64,000 nt of DNA, taken from Lytechinus pictus. Its lineage: Eukaryota > Echinodermata > Echinoidea > Temnopleuroida > Toxopneustidae. The stretch spans positions 1,969,001 to 2,033,000 of the forward strand of contig NC_087258.1 of NCBI RefSeq assembly GCF_037042905.1, given 5' to 3'. The notes beneath the pieces were generated by a model. It made no database searches. It saw nothing but the letters and a program-made list of their open reading frames with translations, and was not told where the DNA came from. The stretch's first letter is position 1, and each line of letters begins with the position of its first letter. Below, one piece after another: positions 13,797-27,000 of this stretch. A program made the position numbers and the translations under genes.

Positions 13797-14725
13797 AACG
13801 CGCGAAGCGCGCTCAGTTGCCAGGTGTACTGACCTAATAGAGACATTGTATGGACAGTGCCATTAAACGGATATGTATCTCACTGATTAAATAATGTGAG
13901 CGCAAAGTGAAAGCTGAAAATTTTTGATATCCAGACCTAAAAGGGACATTGTAAGCCAATTTTTGTTATCATGATACGTACATGTACCTGTCTCGGTAAA
14001 CAAACAATACGAGCGCGAAGCGCGAGCTGAAAGTTTTGTATATATTGACCCCAAACGGACATTTTAAGGACTATATTTTAGGAATCATTAAAGAGTATAC
14101 ATATCTCACCACAGTCATCTAATATGAGTGCCAAGCGCTTGCTGATTTTGTTGGAATAACATATAAACACACTTGTAGACTAAGCACTAATTGTAGTTAT
14201 TGTAATCATGACTATTAACATACCCATCTCACTAATCAAATATTGCAAGCGCGAAGCGCGAGCTGAAAATTTAGGAAATTCAGACCTGAAGAGGAGCATT
14301 TTAAAGCTTGTTTGTAGGAATTCACGAATATCATACGTATTTTACTGATCAAATGATGCGAGCGCTAAGCGTGAGCTGAAATTTTTGTTTATATTGACTC
14401 CAAACAAGGGATATTTTAAGGACTATTTTATAAGGAATCCAGTAAGCGTATACATATCTCACCATAGTCATCTAATGCGAGTGCCAAGCGCTTGCTGATT
14501 TTGTTAGAATTGCATCTATTAACACAAGTCATGAAGCACTTATTTTAGTCATTGAAATCATGATTATCATACGCATCTCACTAATCAAATATTGCGAGCG
14601 CGAAGCGCGAGCTGAATTTTTTTTAAATTTAGGTCAGAAAAGGGGTCATTCATAAGGACTAATTTTAGTTAGGAATTCATGAAGAGCGGACATATCTCAC
14701 CAATCCACTAATGCGAACGTAAGCA
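13797..14725 (+). repeat. Tandem array with GAGCGCGAAGCGCGAGCTGA core, higher-order period about 349 bp
   Basis: Nine diverged units of about 113-122 bp each carry a short palindromic core. Cores start near 13797, 13895, 14009, 14123, 14245, 14358, 14477, 14594 and 14713. Every third unit is most alike: 14009 and 14358 (349 apart), 14123 and 14477 (354), and 14245 and 14594 (349). The 14123/14477 type reads GAGTGCCAAGCGCTTGCTGA. A lone related unit is at about 31545-31620. Confidence 0.75.
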
Positions 14726-17337
14726 CGGACAGGTAATGTTTTATGTTAAGACCTTAAAATCGGGTAGTCATGAAAAAGAAGCATATGTCACTACGTAAAA
14801 CAATAATAACTCGAAAGTGGGAGGAAATATATTTGGTGTATATTGATTTGATTTGACGTCAGGTCTCTCAAATATTTGATCTATTATACCTAGTTAAAAA
14901 GACAATGCGAGCACCAGGAACAATGAAGACATAGGCCCTGAGCAAATTATGTTTCATAATGTTATGAAAAAAAAATGTTTCTTATGTAATATACAGTAAC
15001 ATAATTATAATATAACATTACAATAGACAATAATTTATTCTTTCCCGTTACGTTTCTTTTCCTTTCTCCCTCTTTTTCACCTTTTCCCCGGTTTTTTTTT
15101 TTGGCCAGCCGATTAGGGGGGGGGGGCACGTGCCCCCCATGCCCCCCCCCGTAGTTACGCCACTGATCATGTTTATACATGATATTAATTGGGATAATGC
15201 TGGTTGCCTAGCTTATTAGCTAAAAAAATCTTTTATTCACGTGCACAATATTATAAAAATATTTGATTTAAATGTTTTTTTTTTTTTTTTTTTTTTTTAT
15301 GGGGGGATTGAGTGAATACGTTGTTCTCAAAATTGGTGTGCATGTCCTTGTTTGTAATATTGTATAGAAGATTTTGCTTCGCTTCATCTGTCATAATTAT
15401 GTTTATGTACAAACAACTATACAACGTCATTGTTGTAACCCGACCTACCCTGATATACCTTACCGAATTTTCGACCACTGAAAATAGAGCAAGAATAAAC
15501 AAGTGGAGAAGAGGGATTTGATGTTGGGTATAAAGGTGATTTTAATGTATAATGCACGGACTTAATTCTCCTTTACGACATTGTTGTGTAGGATGGTTGC
15601 ATTCCATTTTTAACAAATTGACGTCTTTTTCCTCGTTTAGGTGCATAAATTATGCCACTCTCTATCTTGATATACAAACAATCAATCTTCTTGGCATTTC
15701 TTCCTACCTCACAGCCGTTGTTTGATTTATTGCAGGATACAGCCAGGTTAATACTATACAGGGAAACTTGCAGGGAGGACAAGATAGGGGGAATGAGGGA
15801 AGGGGAGTGAGGGGGGGGGGTGAGGGGGGGATATGGGAGTCAGTGGCACTTATCAATAATAATAAAAGTAAGTAAAATAAAATAAAAAATTAGGGAACGT
15901 GAGATGGGGTGGGTGGTAGAGACAGAGAGACAGAGGGGGAGAGAGAAATGGACAGAAAAAGGAAGAAAAAGACAGAGAAAGAGAAAGGAGAAGAGAAAGA
16001 TAGAAAGGGAGAGGAAGAGGAAGAGGAGGCATGGAGGGGGAGGGGTATCTTTTGACGGGGTTGATATTGTTGATATCTATAGTAGATGTGAAACTCGTCT
16101 TCAGTAGTATATGTATAGCTTACGCCATTGTTAAAACGGTAGAGACGTATTGAGGAATTTCCATATAAATTGGATAAAATTTGACATGTCTCTCTCCGGA
16201 TTCATAGGCGGATCGTAAAAACACTCATTAAAATGGAAATACTCATTGTTCTGTCCATGTTGAAATCATCTGACCTGCAGAATCCCGCAATTTAATATCC
16301 ATATAACTTACAGATGATATTTTTTTTCAAATTCGCTTTTTGTTGAAAGCATTTTAACATCCAAAATTGACTGTTTAACATGACAATACTAAGCAAAATT
16401 GACGAATACAATGCAGTCAATTCATAGTTATTTCCTTTCAATAAAAATATCAACTTCATTTTCTCGACGCTATAAAATAACTGAATTTTCCTGCCAACGT
16501 CTCTTCTCAACGTACATTGTCCAGAGGAGTCCATCATGAAACTATTCGGATGTTAAGATCAACGAGGGTATAAGCGAGAATGAGAGTAACTGGTGGTAGT
16601 AAGGAGGGGGGGGGGGGGGGTATCGAAATTTATGAAAGTTATGAGAATTCGTACTAAGTGGTTCCTGTCCATTAAAAACTACTTTACTTTTCTTGTACTC
16701 GATCCTTTTTCTAAAAGATCTTGACCATTTCACCATACGTAAAAATGTTTAACCCCTGTTGGGAATGGGCAAGTCGCAGTATTGAGTTTATATCATGCTC
16801 ATTCATATGAAATGCTTCCATCCATCTACCGGGTGCATTAATGGACTGTTGTTTTAAGAAATTGCTCTGGCCGCCAGGCGCACGGGGAGTAATTTTAAGC
16901 ATTACGATGAAGCGATCGCCATATTATAAGGATCACCATCCGCAGCTTGGTAGTATTATCTCAGATCAGAGTGAGAGAGAGAGAGAGAGATGGAGAGAAG
17001 GGGAGGCGAAGATGGAGGGGGAGAGGTGTAGAACGGTGGCGACACAAGGGTTTAAAGAAGATGGGAGGGGGTGGGAGGGTGGCAAAGTTTTGAACGCCTC
17101 CATCTCAATCTTTGCAGCGATTTATTTGTTTAGTCGTGTCTATAGTTATGACTTGTTTTTGTTCTATTAAAAGGGAAAGGTTGGGGCTTTAACCCAAAAG
17201 CTGCTTCTGGCGTCAATGTCATTCTATTATATTTCAACCATGTTTACATTAATGTTTTAAACCTTCAACATCATATAAATAATAATTTGATTGCATGATC
17301 ATTTATGTGTTTATTCTACTATCATCTCTATTTACAG

Positions 17338-17482
17338 GACCACTACTAAATAAAGATGAAGATAGGGAGTGCTCTCCAGACGTCTTTCGTCGTTGCCATG
17401 GTGATACTAGTGGTCATTGCCGGGGCGGACGCGAAAAAGAGAAACAGGAAACGCCCTCCTGATACGCCAGGGAAACTAAAAG
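17338..17482 (+). CDS. DRAXIN: DRAXIN-like gene, exon with start codon and signal peptide
   Basis: The sequence before 17338 ends ctatttacag, a good acceptor, so the first 18 bases are 5' UTR and at least one non-coding exon lies upstream. The ATG is at 17356. The 42 complete codons encode the signal peptide and a basic stretch ending GKLK. The donor at 17483 reads AG/GTAGGA and leaves phase 1. This start is chosen because it directly precedes a typical signal peptide and is the first ATG after the acceptor. Confidence 0.8.
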
Positions 17483-20400
17483 GTAGGACGTCATTTCGAT
17501 GATGATGTTGCTGCTGCTGTTGGTGATGATGATAGTGGTGGTGATGATTATGATGGTGGTGGTTGTGATGATGATGATGATGTTAATGACCACGGCGATG
17601 ATAATAATGATGACGATGATGACGATGATGACGATGATAATGACGACGACGAAGATGATGCTGATGATGACGATGATATTGCACACACATTTCACCCATT
17701 TATGCATTCAGAGCAGCACGTTATTAAGATCATCTCAAACGATTTTATAAGGTCATATCGGAGGTGTAAGAGTATATATGATTCCAAATTTACTGACCGC
17801 ACAAGTTGAATAACTATAGAATGTCAATAAAGTTCAAGATAAGCCGCCAAATGACAAGCAGAAGACAAAGGATTGAATGACCAATAAATGTAAAATATAC
17901 AACGTGAAAGCGAAGAGTATGCCTTGGTGAGATGTAACGTTTCTTTTTCCTCAATTACGAAATGGCATCAGATTGTTACTATGGCAACCCCAGACCCATC
18001 TGTGTTTATCAGTATTGTACATCAGTCATAAAAATACTTTGAAAAATATTTGCTTGACATTTCCCTCCATGACTTTCTCTTTCCTACCCTTTGCTTTTCA
18101 TTCGTCTTTTCCTAGACGACTCACAGTCGTGTTGTTTGTGAATTCGTCTTTCTTTCCTAGCATTATTATTAGATTTTAATTGTCGATTGTTGACTGCATT
18201 GATTTTCTTTCACTGTCAATACTCATTAAGAGTATTTCTGTCAGTTTTGCGTGACTGTGATAATTGAATTTCAACTGCACTCTTCTCTGCTTCATGCGTC
18301 TTACTGTGTTAACGAAACAGCCTCGGTGCTAATGATTTATATCATTTATATGTTAATGATTTAAAGGAGGGGGGTGTCTTCAGTCACCTGTTCCTGGTTC
18401 CGCGGCGGCCCCTGTGTTTTCAGCAAGAGTATACTACATTGTTCTTAAAGAAATACTCAAGGGAACTCAGCAGTGACAAGTATGATCAACCATATCAACT
18501 TGATATTCGAAGAGGCTCTCGTCAAGAATTTTGATCTCCCCTTGCCACTTCTCCCGTGTATTTTTTCTTAATCCCCAAACCACTCCTGCTCACCATGCCA
18601 TCCAAGTCTGTTGCCATGGAAACGAGTAGAACAAGAAGATAGATAGTTTACCATTATTTCTCTGGAGATATACATGCTCCGAACATTATGGCTTGGGCTC
18701 GATATCTACAAAGGTTGTTTCTTGTTGTTGTTGAATAATTACGTTGGAATGAAAGCGAACAGTTTGTTTTAAAGCTTTTCGTAAGTTACGTATAAAGGCG
18801 ACCGCACACCTTACGATTGGTCTGCGACCCAATTTCAGAATAAAATGTAACAGAATTTGATGCTAATATTGAGACTCAGAATATCTTACTGTGTAATGTT
18901 CTAAATTATCGTACGAATACCTATGTTCAAATCTGTGACTATGCTTTCATCCTTCCTAGAATAAAAGCAAATTTAATATCTAGTCGTAATGACGTCATAG
19001 CAGTGGTACGATTTGCTACGATTTGAAACTAATTTGGCCTTTACTCCAAAATAAAAGCTTGCAATCTTTCAAAATGGTTATATTAGTAGTCTTTCAATTG
19101 ATTTTAACCTCAAATAAAATGATATGTTCCATTCACATTATCAGAAAACGAGCAAAATGCAATTTGTTCCAAAATCGGATCGCGAACAGTCGTAAGATGT
19201 GCGGTGGCCTTAAGACCTTTCAAATGACTAGAATATGAAAGGCCTCCATTCTAAAAATGTGTTATTAATGTATACCTAATACCTATTACCCCTTAAGCGT
19301 GTTCATTTATATTCAAAAAACAGATTAAGACAAATACTATATAGTGCGTTTTAAAGTAAATCAAAATTTCAACCCTAGCGAGTGTAATCAATTATCATGC
19401 CTACAACATTCATTTGATTTTTCAAGCATCGCAGGGAAAAGGGAGAAAAGCGAGGAAGAAAACGAAAGACAGAAAGCGGAATATAATAAAGTGAGGTCTC
19501 TGTCGTATAGGGCTCTATTAATACCTATATAATAAACTCGTTTAATGTAGGTTTTTTTCCTCGTTAATATATTTCACGTACGTTTGCCCGCTTATAACTG
19601 TTATAACTGTCTTGATCTACATCTTTGATAATTACGATAACAATTCGGCTGGATTTTACAGACTTCACCTTGAAATAATTGCTCTCAACTCTAAGGTTTG
19701 GCTTCAAACCACAATTGCGTTGAATATCTTTTGATTGACGCATGCTTCGTTAAGCATGTTAATAATTTTAATGCTCTATAAGCCCGCGTGATCTAAGCTA
19801 AATTCATTTTAGAAGACGTCAACATTGTTTAACAGTTACACGTGATTTCTACTTGTTTTTTTTTTCTTCTTCTTCCTCTTCTTCTTCTTCCTTTTCTTCT
19901 TCTTCTTCTTCTCCTTTTTCTTCTTCTTCTTCTTTTTCTTTTTCTTCTTCTTCTTCTTCTTCTTTTTCTATATACTTCGTGCGGTTCCGAAAAAGGGACA
20001 CAGGAAAGGGGGAAGGTTTACCCTCCAGAACTTCAAACAAAAAGGTTGAATGAAAACACCAAATGCAAAAGGCATTTTGCCTTTCCCAACCTCTATAAAA
20101 TGGAAGCAGAAAAACGAGAGTTCTTACTTCACCAGGAAAGCAATTTTTACAAAAACAGGAGGCGAAATTACAATTCTGGTGGGAAAGGAAGAATTAACGT
20201 TTGTCACTAGTGCCCCCCCCCCAAAAAAAAAAATAATAATCCACCTCGTATTGTACATCCTAAATACTTTCTTGTCATTTCCTCGCATATCCCGCAGGGT
20301 ATACTGGGATGATTTTACCCGAGATCATCATGCAGATGCCTTATATAAGAATCGTTTTCAGAAGCCATATTGCCGGAAAGCTATCCAAGTGATTGCATAA

Positions 20401-23400
20401 ATAAATATAAATAAAATCCACAAGGAAATCTAACATGAGTGAATGAATAATTACTCTGGATATTCACGCAGTCTGACAGGCACAATGTTCGGGATATTTC
20501 AAGGGGACCGTACAAGAAACATATCAAATTAGGCTTTTTTTTTTTTTTTTTTTTTTCATGGTTTGCGAAATGAAATATATTGACATTTTTTCTCTTTTAC
20601 TTCGGTAACTCATGCCCGCCTTCCTGCTCACTTCTCCCTCTCTCGTTTTCTTCCCTTCTTCTCTTCTCTTTTTCTAGCCCTTCTTATTTTTGTATTGTAT
20701 TTTGTGTATTGTATATATTTTTATGTCCACACTCCACAGGCGTATCCCGCCACAAGCATATGCTTCTAGTGACCTACGCCTTCCTCTGTACACATAAGAT
20801 GTATATATTTATATTCTTTATAGTAATTGATTTCATATGAATTCGTGTTAACAAAAATGAAGAAATTTTGTAAAATGGAGGAAAATAAATGTTTATTTGA
20901 AATGAAATGAAATGAAACTCATTAACCATGTTAACCAAACAATATTAACTATTAATACATATTAAACTACATTCTATTTTAAATTTAAGTTTAGATCCAG
21001 TGTTCGGCATGTCACTGGATTTCAAACTAGATATTTGAGCTGAAAGTCTTTTTTTTCTGATAAGAAAATTGTTCGGCCACTGTTTGAATTAATTTTTATG
21101 TTTATTTCGCCTTTTTTTGTTGGCTTCCAAATTAAACTATAAAGACGACGTATTTTCTTTCCGCGTATTTATATTTTTACAAGCATGGAATGGAGTGTAA
21201 AAGTTTGTATCTTCTTAAAATTCTTCCATTAATTTCATGATATTTGTGATGTTTGTGTTCAAATCATCCAAATTGATTTAACAGAGGTGAAAATGAATTT
21301 TCTGGCTCACTGAAGTTCTTAAAAGTCTTAATATTAAAAGATTTGAGTATCAGAATTTGGAACAGATCATCATTGCCTATAGCCAAATACAATTTAATTC
21401 ATATCCCTTTAATTCAAAGCTATAATTTCAATTTTCAATTTATAATCTACATTATACCGATGTGGTGAATTTTTTCATGAAGTGCCCTGATATTATTCTG
21501 ACATGGGGGCGATCACCTCTCTTCCCAGGTCTACATACTCTCCAGGTACGGTTGAATAAGTCTCATTCCAATTAAGTCTCTTCCTGAAGTCCCCAGAGAA
21601 TTATTCATAATTTCTTTTTCTCGAATCCTCTTATTTCTTACTAGGCATACCGGTGCAGTCACTTTTCATTTTGTAATGCATCTTTTTCGAATCTAACTAA
21701 AAAAAAAGGTCTGCCAAGAGTGTAGTGAGAAAATAACTCCAATAATATATGAACATTAAACTAAATCATATTCACACCATACCATGTACCACGCTGACAA
21801 TTAATTTTCTATATTGGGCGATTAGATAGCTATGGTTTGGAGACCAAATACACGAGTCTAATACAAAATTTAATAATAAAAAAAAATCGAATTCTATTTG
21901 AAATACCGTAATGGCCTCCTTTTTCTCCTCCTCGTCTTCCTCCTCTTTTTTATAATCATCTTTTTTTTTTCTTTCGTTTCTCTACCTTTTCAGTCTATTG
22001 GCCTAATATAAGTTTCTTACCTATTCATTTTATTCGGGATGGGGGTTTAAGCTTGATTCACCAATTTATATGCATTTTTTTTTCGTGATATCGATAAAAT
22101 TAAACAAAACGACAACACGTTTTGGTTGGTATTGGTGCACTGAATAAGATGTCCCTCATAACCATCTCGATCAGGGACGCTGCATGTAGTCACCTCGTCA
22201 ACAAATACACCATGGGTTATACCTCAGACATTTTCATTACCAAATAATGTTTTATTCATACAGTAACTCTATATATGAGGTATGATAATATTTGGTGAGA
22301 ATGTATTATGACAACCGCCAACATAAACGAGAGTGGAATGACAATATTGTGGGCTCCACGAAGAACCGAGAGATACTTGAATCTATCGCAGCTCTTTGTA
22401 AGTAAGATGGTGTCCAGAGGCTGGATTGATGTGATGCGTGAATTGACGGATTGAAATGATGTCAGATATAAATAAAACTGATAGATATTTCAGATATAGA
22501 ATATGAATCGCTTTAAGCTGGACCAAGTTTTTAAAGGTCCTGTTATACGCAACGGGGGAAGGGAGGGGGTTGATAACGGAACATGTCTAATGGAAAATCT
22601 GTGAAACTAGTCTATTACTAATCATTTTCACGAAAAACTTCCCAAAGTGCGTCCTAGATCGAAGTAAACCAAACCAATTACGATTAGTCAAGATTACTCC
22701 TTTAAATTCCTATACAAAGCATATGACTTCTTCGTTCAAAGTGAGGATTAACACACGTCATGACTGTATAAGCTTTTTAGTATGAATATTCATGTATAGA
22801 CCAATGATAAATCGGCTTGCAACCTTCATTCTAACCGGTGGTGAAAACCCCGACATTTGGATTAATGAATGGTTAACGGGGTTCACACTTCTCATAAATC
22901 ACTTGTCGCTCAATCCTCTTATATAATTACCCAATCAATCACTGGATAATGTTTGAGTTGAAAGAGCTCGCTTTATCATTGAATTTTCATTTTGAAAGGG
23001 GGAAAAAACGAAAATCATGCAAGGGGATTTTTTTTTAATTTCTTTTTGCCATTGTTAAACGCCCTCCTTATACACTTTGATTACAACGGTTGTAATCAAA
23101 ACGTTGATATTTTTGATGATTCTTATAATGAAATGTTTTATTTTTTAATGTTATGAATTATGTGTTTTATTTATGTAGATAATAATGCAGATCCCTGAGG
23201 AAGACCAGTGATTTTTAATGAACCTTTTAATTGTATATATTGTGTAATTTGACATATTTTTGTATAAAGCTGAACAGGCTAATCTGAATAAAGATTTGCA
23301 AAAAATAAACAAATAAATAAAATGATTTTTTTATACTTATCCCATTGAATTAGACTCTCCCAATAAAAATTTCCCTTTCTTGAATCCAGCGATGTTGAAA

Positions 23401-24032
23401 GTTTTAATAATTAAATTTAAAGTTGTTTTTTTAACTCAAAATTAATAATCATCTGCTGAAACTACATTTTGTTATGTCGAACAATTATGATTGAACCCTA
23501 TGGATGGGAAAATCATTAAAAAAGCTTCTGAACCCTTTACCTCTTTCACAAAAAAATATAAACATTTTTAAACAGGCTTAAAGGCTCACATATCAAAAGG
23601 TCACACTACTGTCCGAATTTCAATAAGCCTGCCTTCTTAACAGACAACTTTTATGATAGATCGGTAATATCTTGGGTAAATTTGACCTTAATACCGTCGA
23701 AGTAATCACCTGATAAAAGAACGTCCTCATTGTGCAATAGAAGAGAAGCACGATGCAGTTTCCTGGAAAGGTCTCTTAAATTTCCTTACAGTCAACAATT
23801 TGACTGAATAGTGACGTTATCTACACATGACCGAGTAATGGGATGATATTAAATCAGGAATACAGATAGTTGTGATAATTGTAAGGAAGAGAAAGCTACA
23901 AAACGAATAAGAAGTATATTTTATTATAATCTATTTATTGGTATATAACTATTGACAAACAGGAGGTTTCAGTTTATCATGATAAAAACAGGTATATAAA
24001 TCACCAAAAATAATTATAATCATTTAAAGGTA

Positions 24033-24073
<41 letters not shown>

Positions 24074-27000
24074 TATAAAAAAATGATACTAGATGAATCA
24101 GAAATACAGAATGAGTGAATTTTCTTGAAATGGTATATTATAAAGCCACGTGGAAATTAAGGGTCTGCCATAAAAGATGTCACAAAAATTGGAATATGCC
24201 CCCCCCCTTTAATGAGGAACTCTCATAAATTTTATTCGATGCAAGTAATAGGGCCCATGGTATGTTATCATTATAAATGTTATGAGGTTAAGGTGCCCAT
24301 CTTCTTTCGTCTCGCTGTTTTTTTTTAAATCTTATTAGTTGAATGAGCCTATATACACTTCAATTTGGTTTCTATAGCGCTTTTCATGAGAGATTTGTCA
24401 CTGACAATAATAATTTCTCTATTAAAAAGAAATGCGAGTTATAGTAGCTTTCAACGTTGAACGAAAAAAGGCTCGTCTGTATGGAATTCAGCTTGTGACG
24501 ATGATCTAAGGTAGATGTCGAACAAGTCTGATCGAACAACGAAGTTTGCATCTTAAAACAGTTCTGAGAATTCCTCCATGATGATACTTTAAATACCTTT
24601 TATCAATATCGTTAATATTTTTTTGACCATGAAAATGTTTCATTCTTAGGATAGTAGTGGTAAGGGGGGGGGGGGCAATGAAAATCATAGGCCCGTATTC
24701 TGAAGTCAGGTTTAACTTAGACCATGGTCTAACTCTGTGCTAAAATTATTAAGTTATATGTTTCTTATATTTACTGTGCTCTTTCCTGATTCATCGATGG
24801 TGAAGACAATCATCTATACTTCCTAAACAATTATGAATGATTTGAGAGCCAAATGAGTTGAAATAGGATATCTCTACCATTAGTGATTTATGTAACAATT
24901 GGCTATCCATACTTGAACCACAACTTTAAACCTGAGTATAAGTTAAACCCGACTTCAGAATACGGGCCATAGGGTTAATTCAAATTGCATATAATTTTTT
25001 TAGTAGAGGTGCAGAATTTACTATCACTAGGAACATAAAGTTTCATCGTTTTTATTCAAAGACGAATAAGAAGATTTTATTCCGTAGAGATAGACATCTT
25101 TCATACTTATTCAGTCATTATCTTTGGTGAAAGAGTCCCATCTGTTCAGCGTTACGGTGCAGTTACACCCGTGAAACCGACTCCAGACCGATCAAAGATG
25201 GTGTGACTAGCAAAATAGTTTGTAATGATGGTAACACTCCTTTCAATATCTTAACGAGCCTTTTCTTAATTGAAAATTCATCTACACCTGCGACTCATGC
25301 GTTGCAGTATTTTGACCCTAGTGGCGGGAAAGCTTCTTACGGTCTATTAAGCATTTCACGACACTTTAATTATGCCCGTGCTGCAACGCGATGATTTATG
25401 ACGAATCTCACACTTCATTTATAAACAACAACCTAAACATGCTGGACTTATGTGACTTAAAGGGAAATATTCATTACTACACTCTATAAATATTGGGTAG
25501 AAATGTTCCATGGAGGCAATTATGTGTCCAATTATGTGTCCAACCAACACTGGGCATTTCTTTTGGGCATTTTTATTTATCCAGTGTGATGAAAATTTTG
25601 CCATTCTACACTTTGCCAATTCTAAAGTAATTGCTGCTTATTTTTTTAAGTTTACTGAACAATATGCTTCCCGAATTGGGTAAAATACTGCCCCAAGTTG
25701 GTTGGACACATAATTACCCTCATGCTGGCAAAAAAATTACCCAAATACAGTGTATGCATACAGCTTAGTCAGGTTGCATAGATGATATTGTATAGATAGT
25801 ATCAATACATGCATTATGAAATAATCTACGATTTTCCCACAATTAAAAAAAAAATTATCGAGCCCCAAAGAATTATTTAAAATTGTATTTTATTCATAAA
25901 TTCAATAGTATTCTATTTCCAGCATTATGATTTTCTTCGATTATACTTCTGTTTCTGGTTGCCATGCATATTTCACTTTTTCACATGATTAATCTCTATG
26001 ACAGAACGTTTAAAATGCTGATTTTTTTCTCACTTGCTCCGTTACCTCGCAAAGTTTCATTTTAGATATACTGAACATGTCTGAAAGAAGACATTTCCTT
26101 CAGACCCACGAGTTTAGTAAGTGGGTCTCGCACGACCTGTCTAAAATGCTATGTTATTTTAGCGACACCGCCGAAGCTCGAGGCACTGGTCACGTCGATT
26201 AGACACTTTTAATTTACACCTCTCATGCCTGCGGCGGCGCTATTAGGATATTTTGAAATGGGGGGGGGGGGGGGGGGGGGGGTGTGGGAGGGGTGGGGCG
26301 ACACAATGTAGGTTTGATGTAACAATAACAACAACAAGTTACACTGGTTGTTGTTGTTTTTATGTTTTATGGCGCTGATCTATCGATTTCCGGTAATATA
26401 CAGGGGCCAGACTTCTATAACTGTTACACTATACACAGTAAAAACACTGTTTAAAAATTCATTATACAACGTTGTTTACTGTATCATAAACCTTACAGTA
26501 GTTGTTTAAACGGTTTAAACAAGTGTTTGACATCGTAAGCAGCAAAATTTAATTTTCAATATTAAATTCTCAAAAAAAAATAAGCATGGCTGTTTAAACT
26601 ATCAAACTACTGTAAGGTTCATAATTATAGTAAACATCGTTGTAAAAAATAAACAGCATTTTTGCTGTGTATTTTTCCTTTTTCGTCCCCTTTCTCCATC
26701 TCATTTCCTTTGCATTTCTTTCTTTTACTACATGATAATCATAAGGGAGGGCACCCCCACTGTTCCCCGTGGCGTCGCCGTTGACGCCACATGTCTATGT
26801 ACCATCCAATCACTATGGGGGTAGTTAATTTACACATCATGCTAAAAGCAGTCCTATTCACCTGTCTGCTATCTACCCTCATTCATTTACCCTTTCTGGG
26901 GTCCGTTGCATAAAGAGTTGCGTTTAAACGCAAGTCCCAAATGCGCGCTGTTGATTGGTTGAAAATCAAGTTGCGCATGATTTTTAGAGTTGCGATTGAT

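Larger units (their letters stand above)
1..17337. other. Upstream region or 5' UTR introns, no supported coding exon
   Basis: No reading frame here looks like a protein; the short open frames are low complexity or fall in repeats. Because the start-codon exon begins at a splice acceptor (17338), one or more non-coding exons and the promoter should lie in or before this stretch, but cannot be placed from sequence alone. GC-richer, apparently unique patches at about 190-290 and 1400-1720 are candidates. The rest is AT-rich with microsatellites, SINE fragments, poly(G) runs and the tandem array at 13.8-14.7 kb. Confidence 0.5.
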
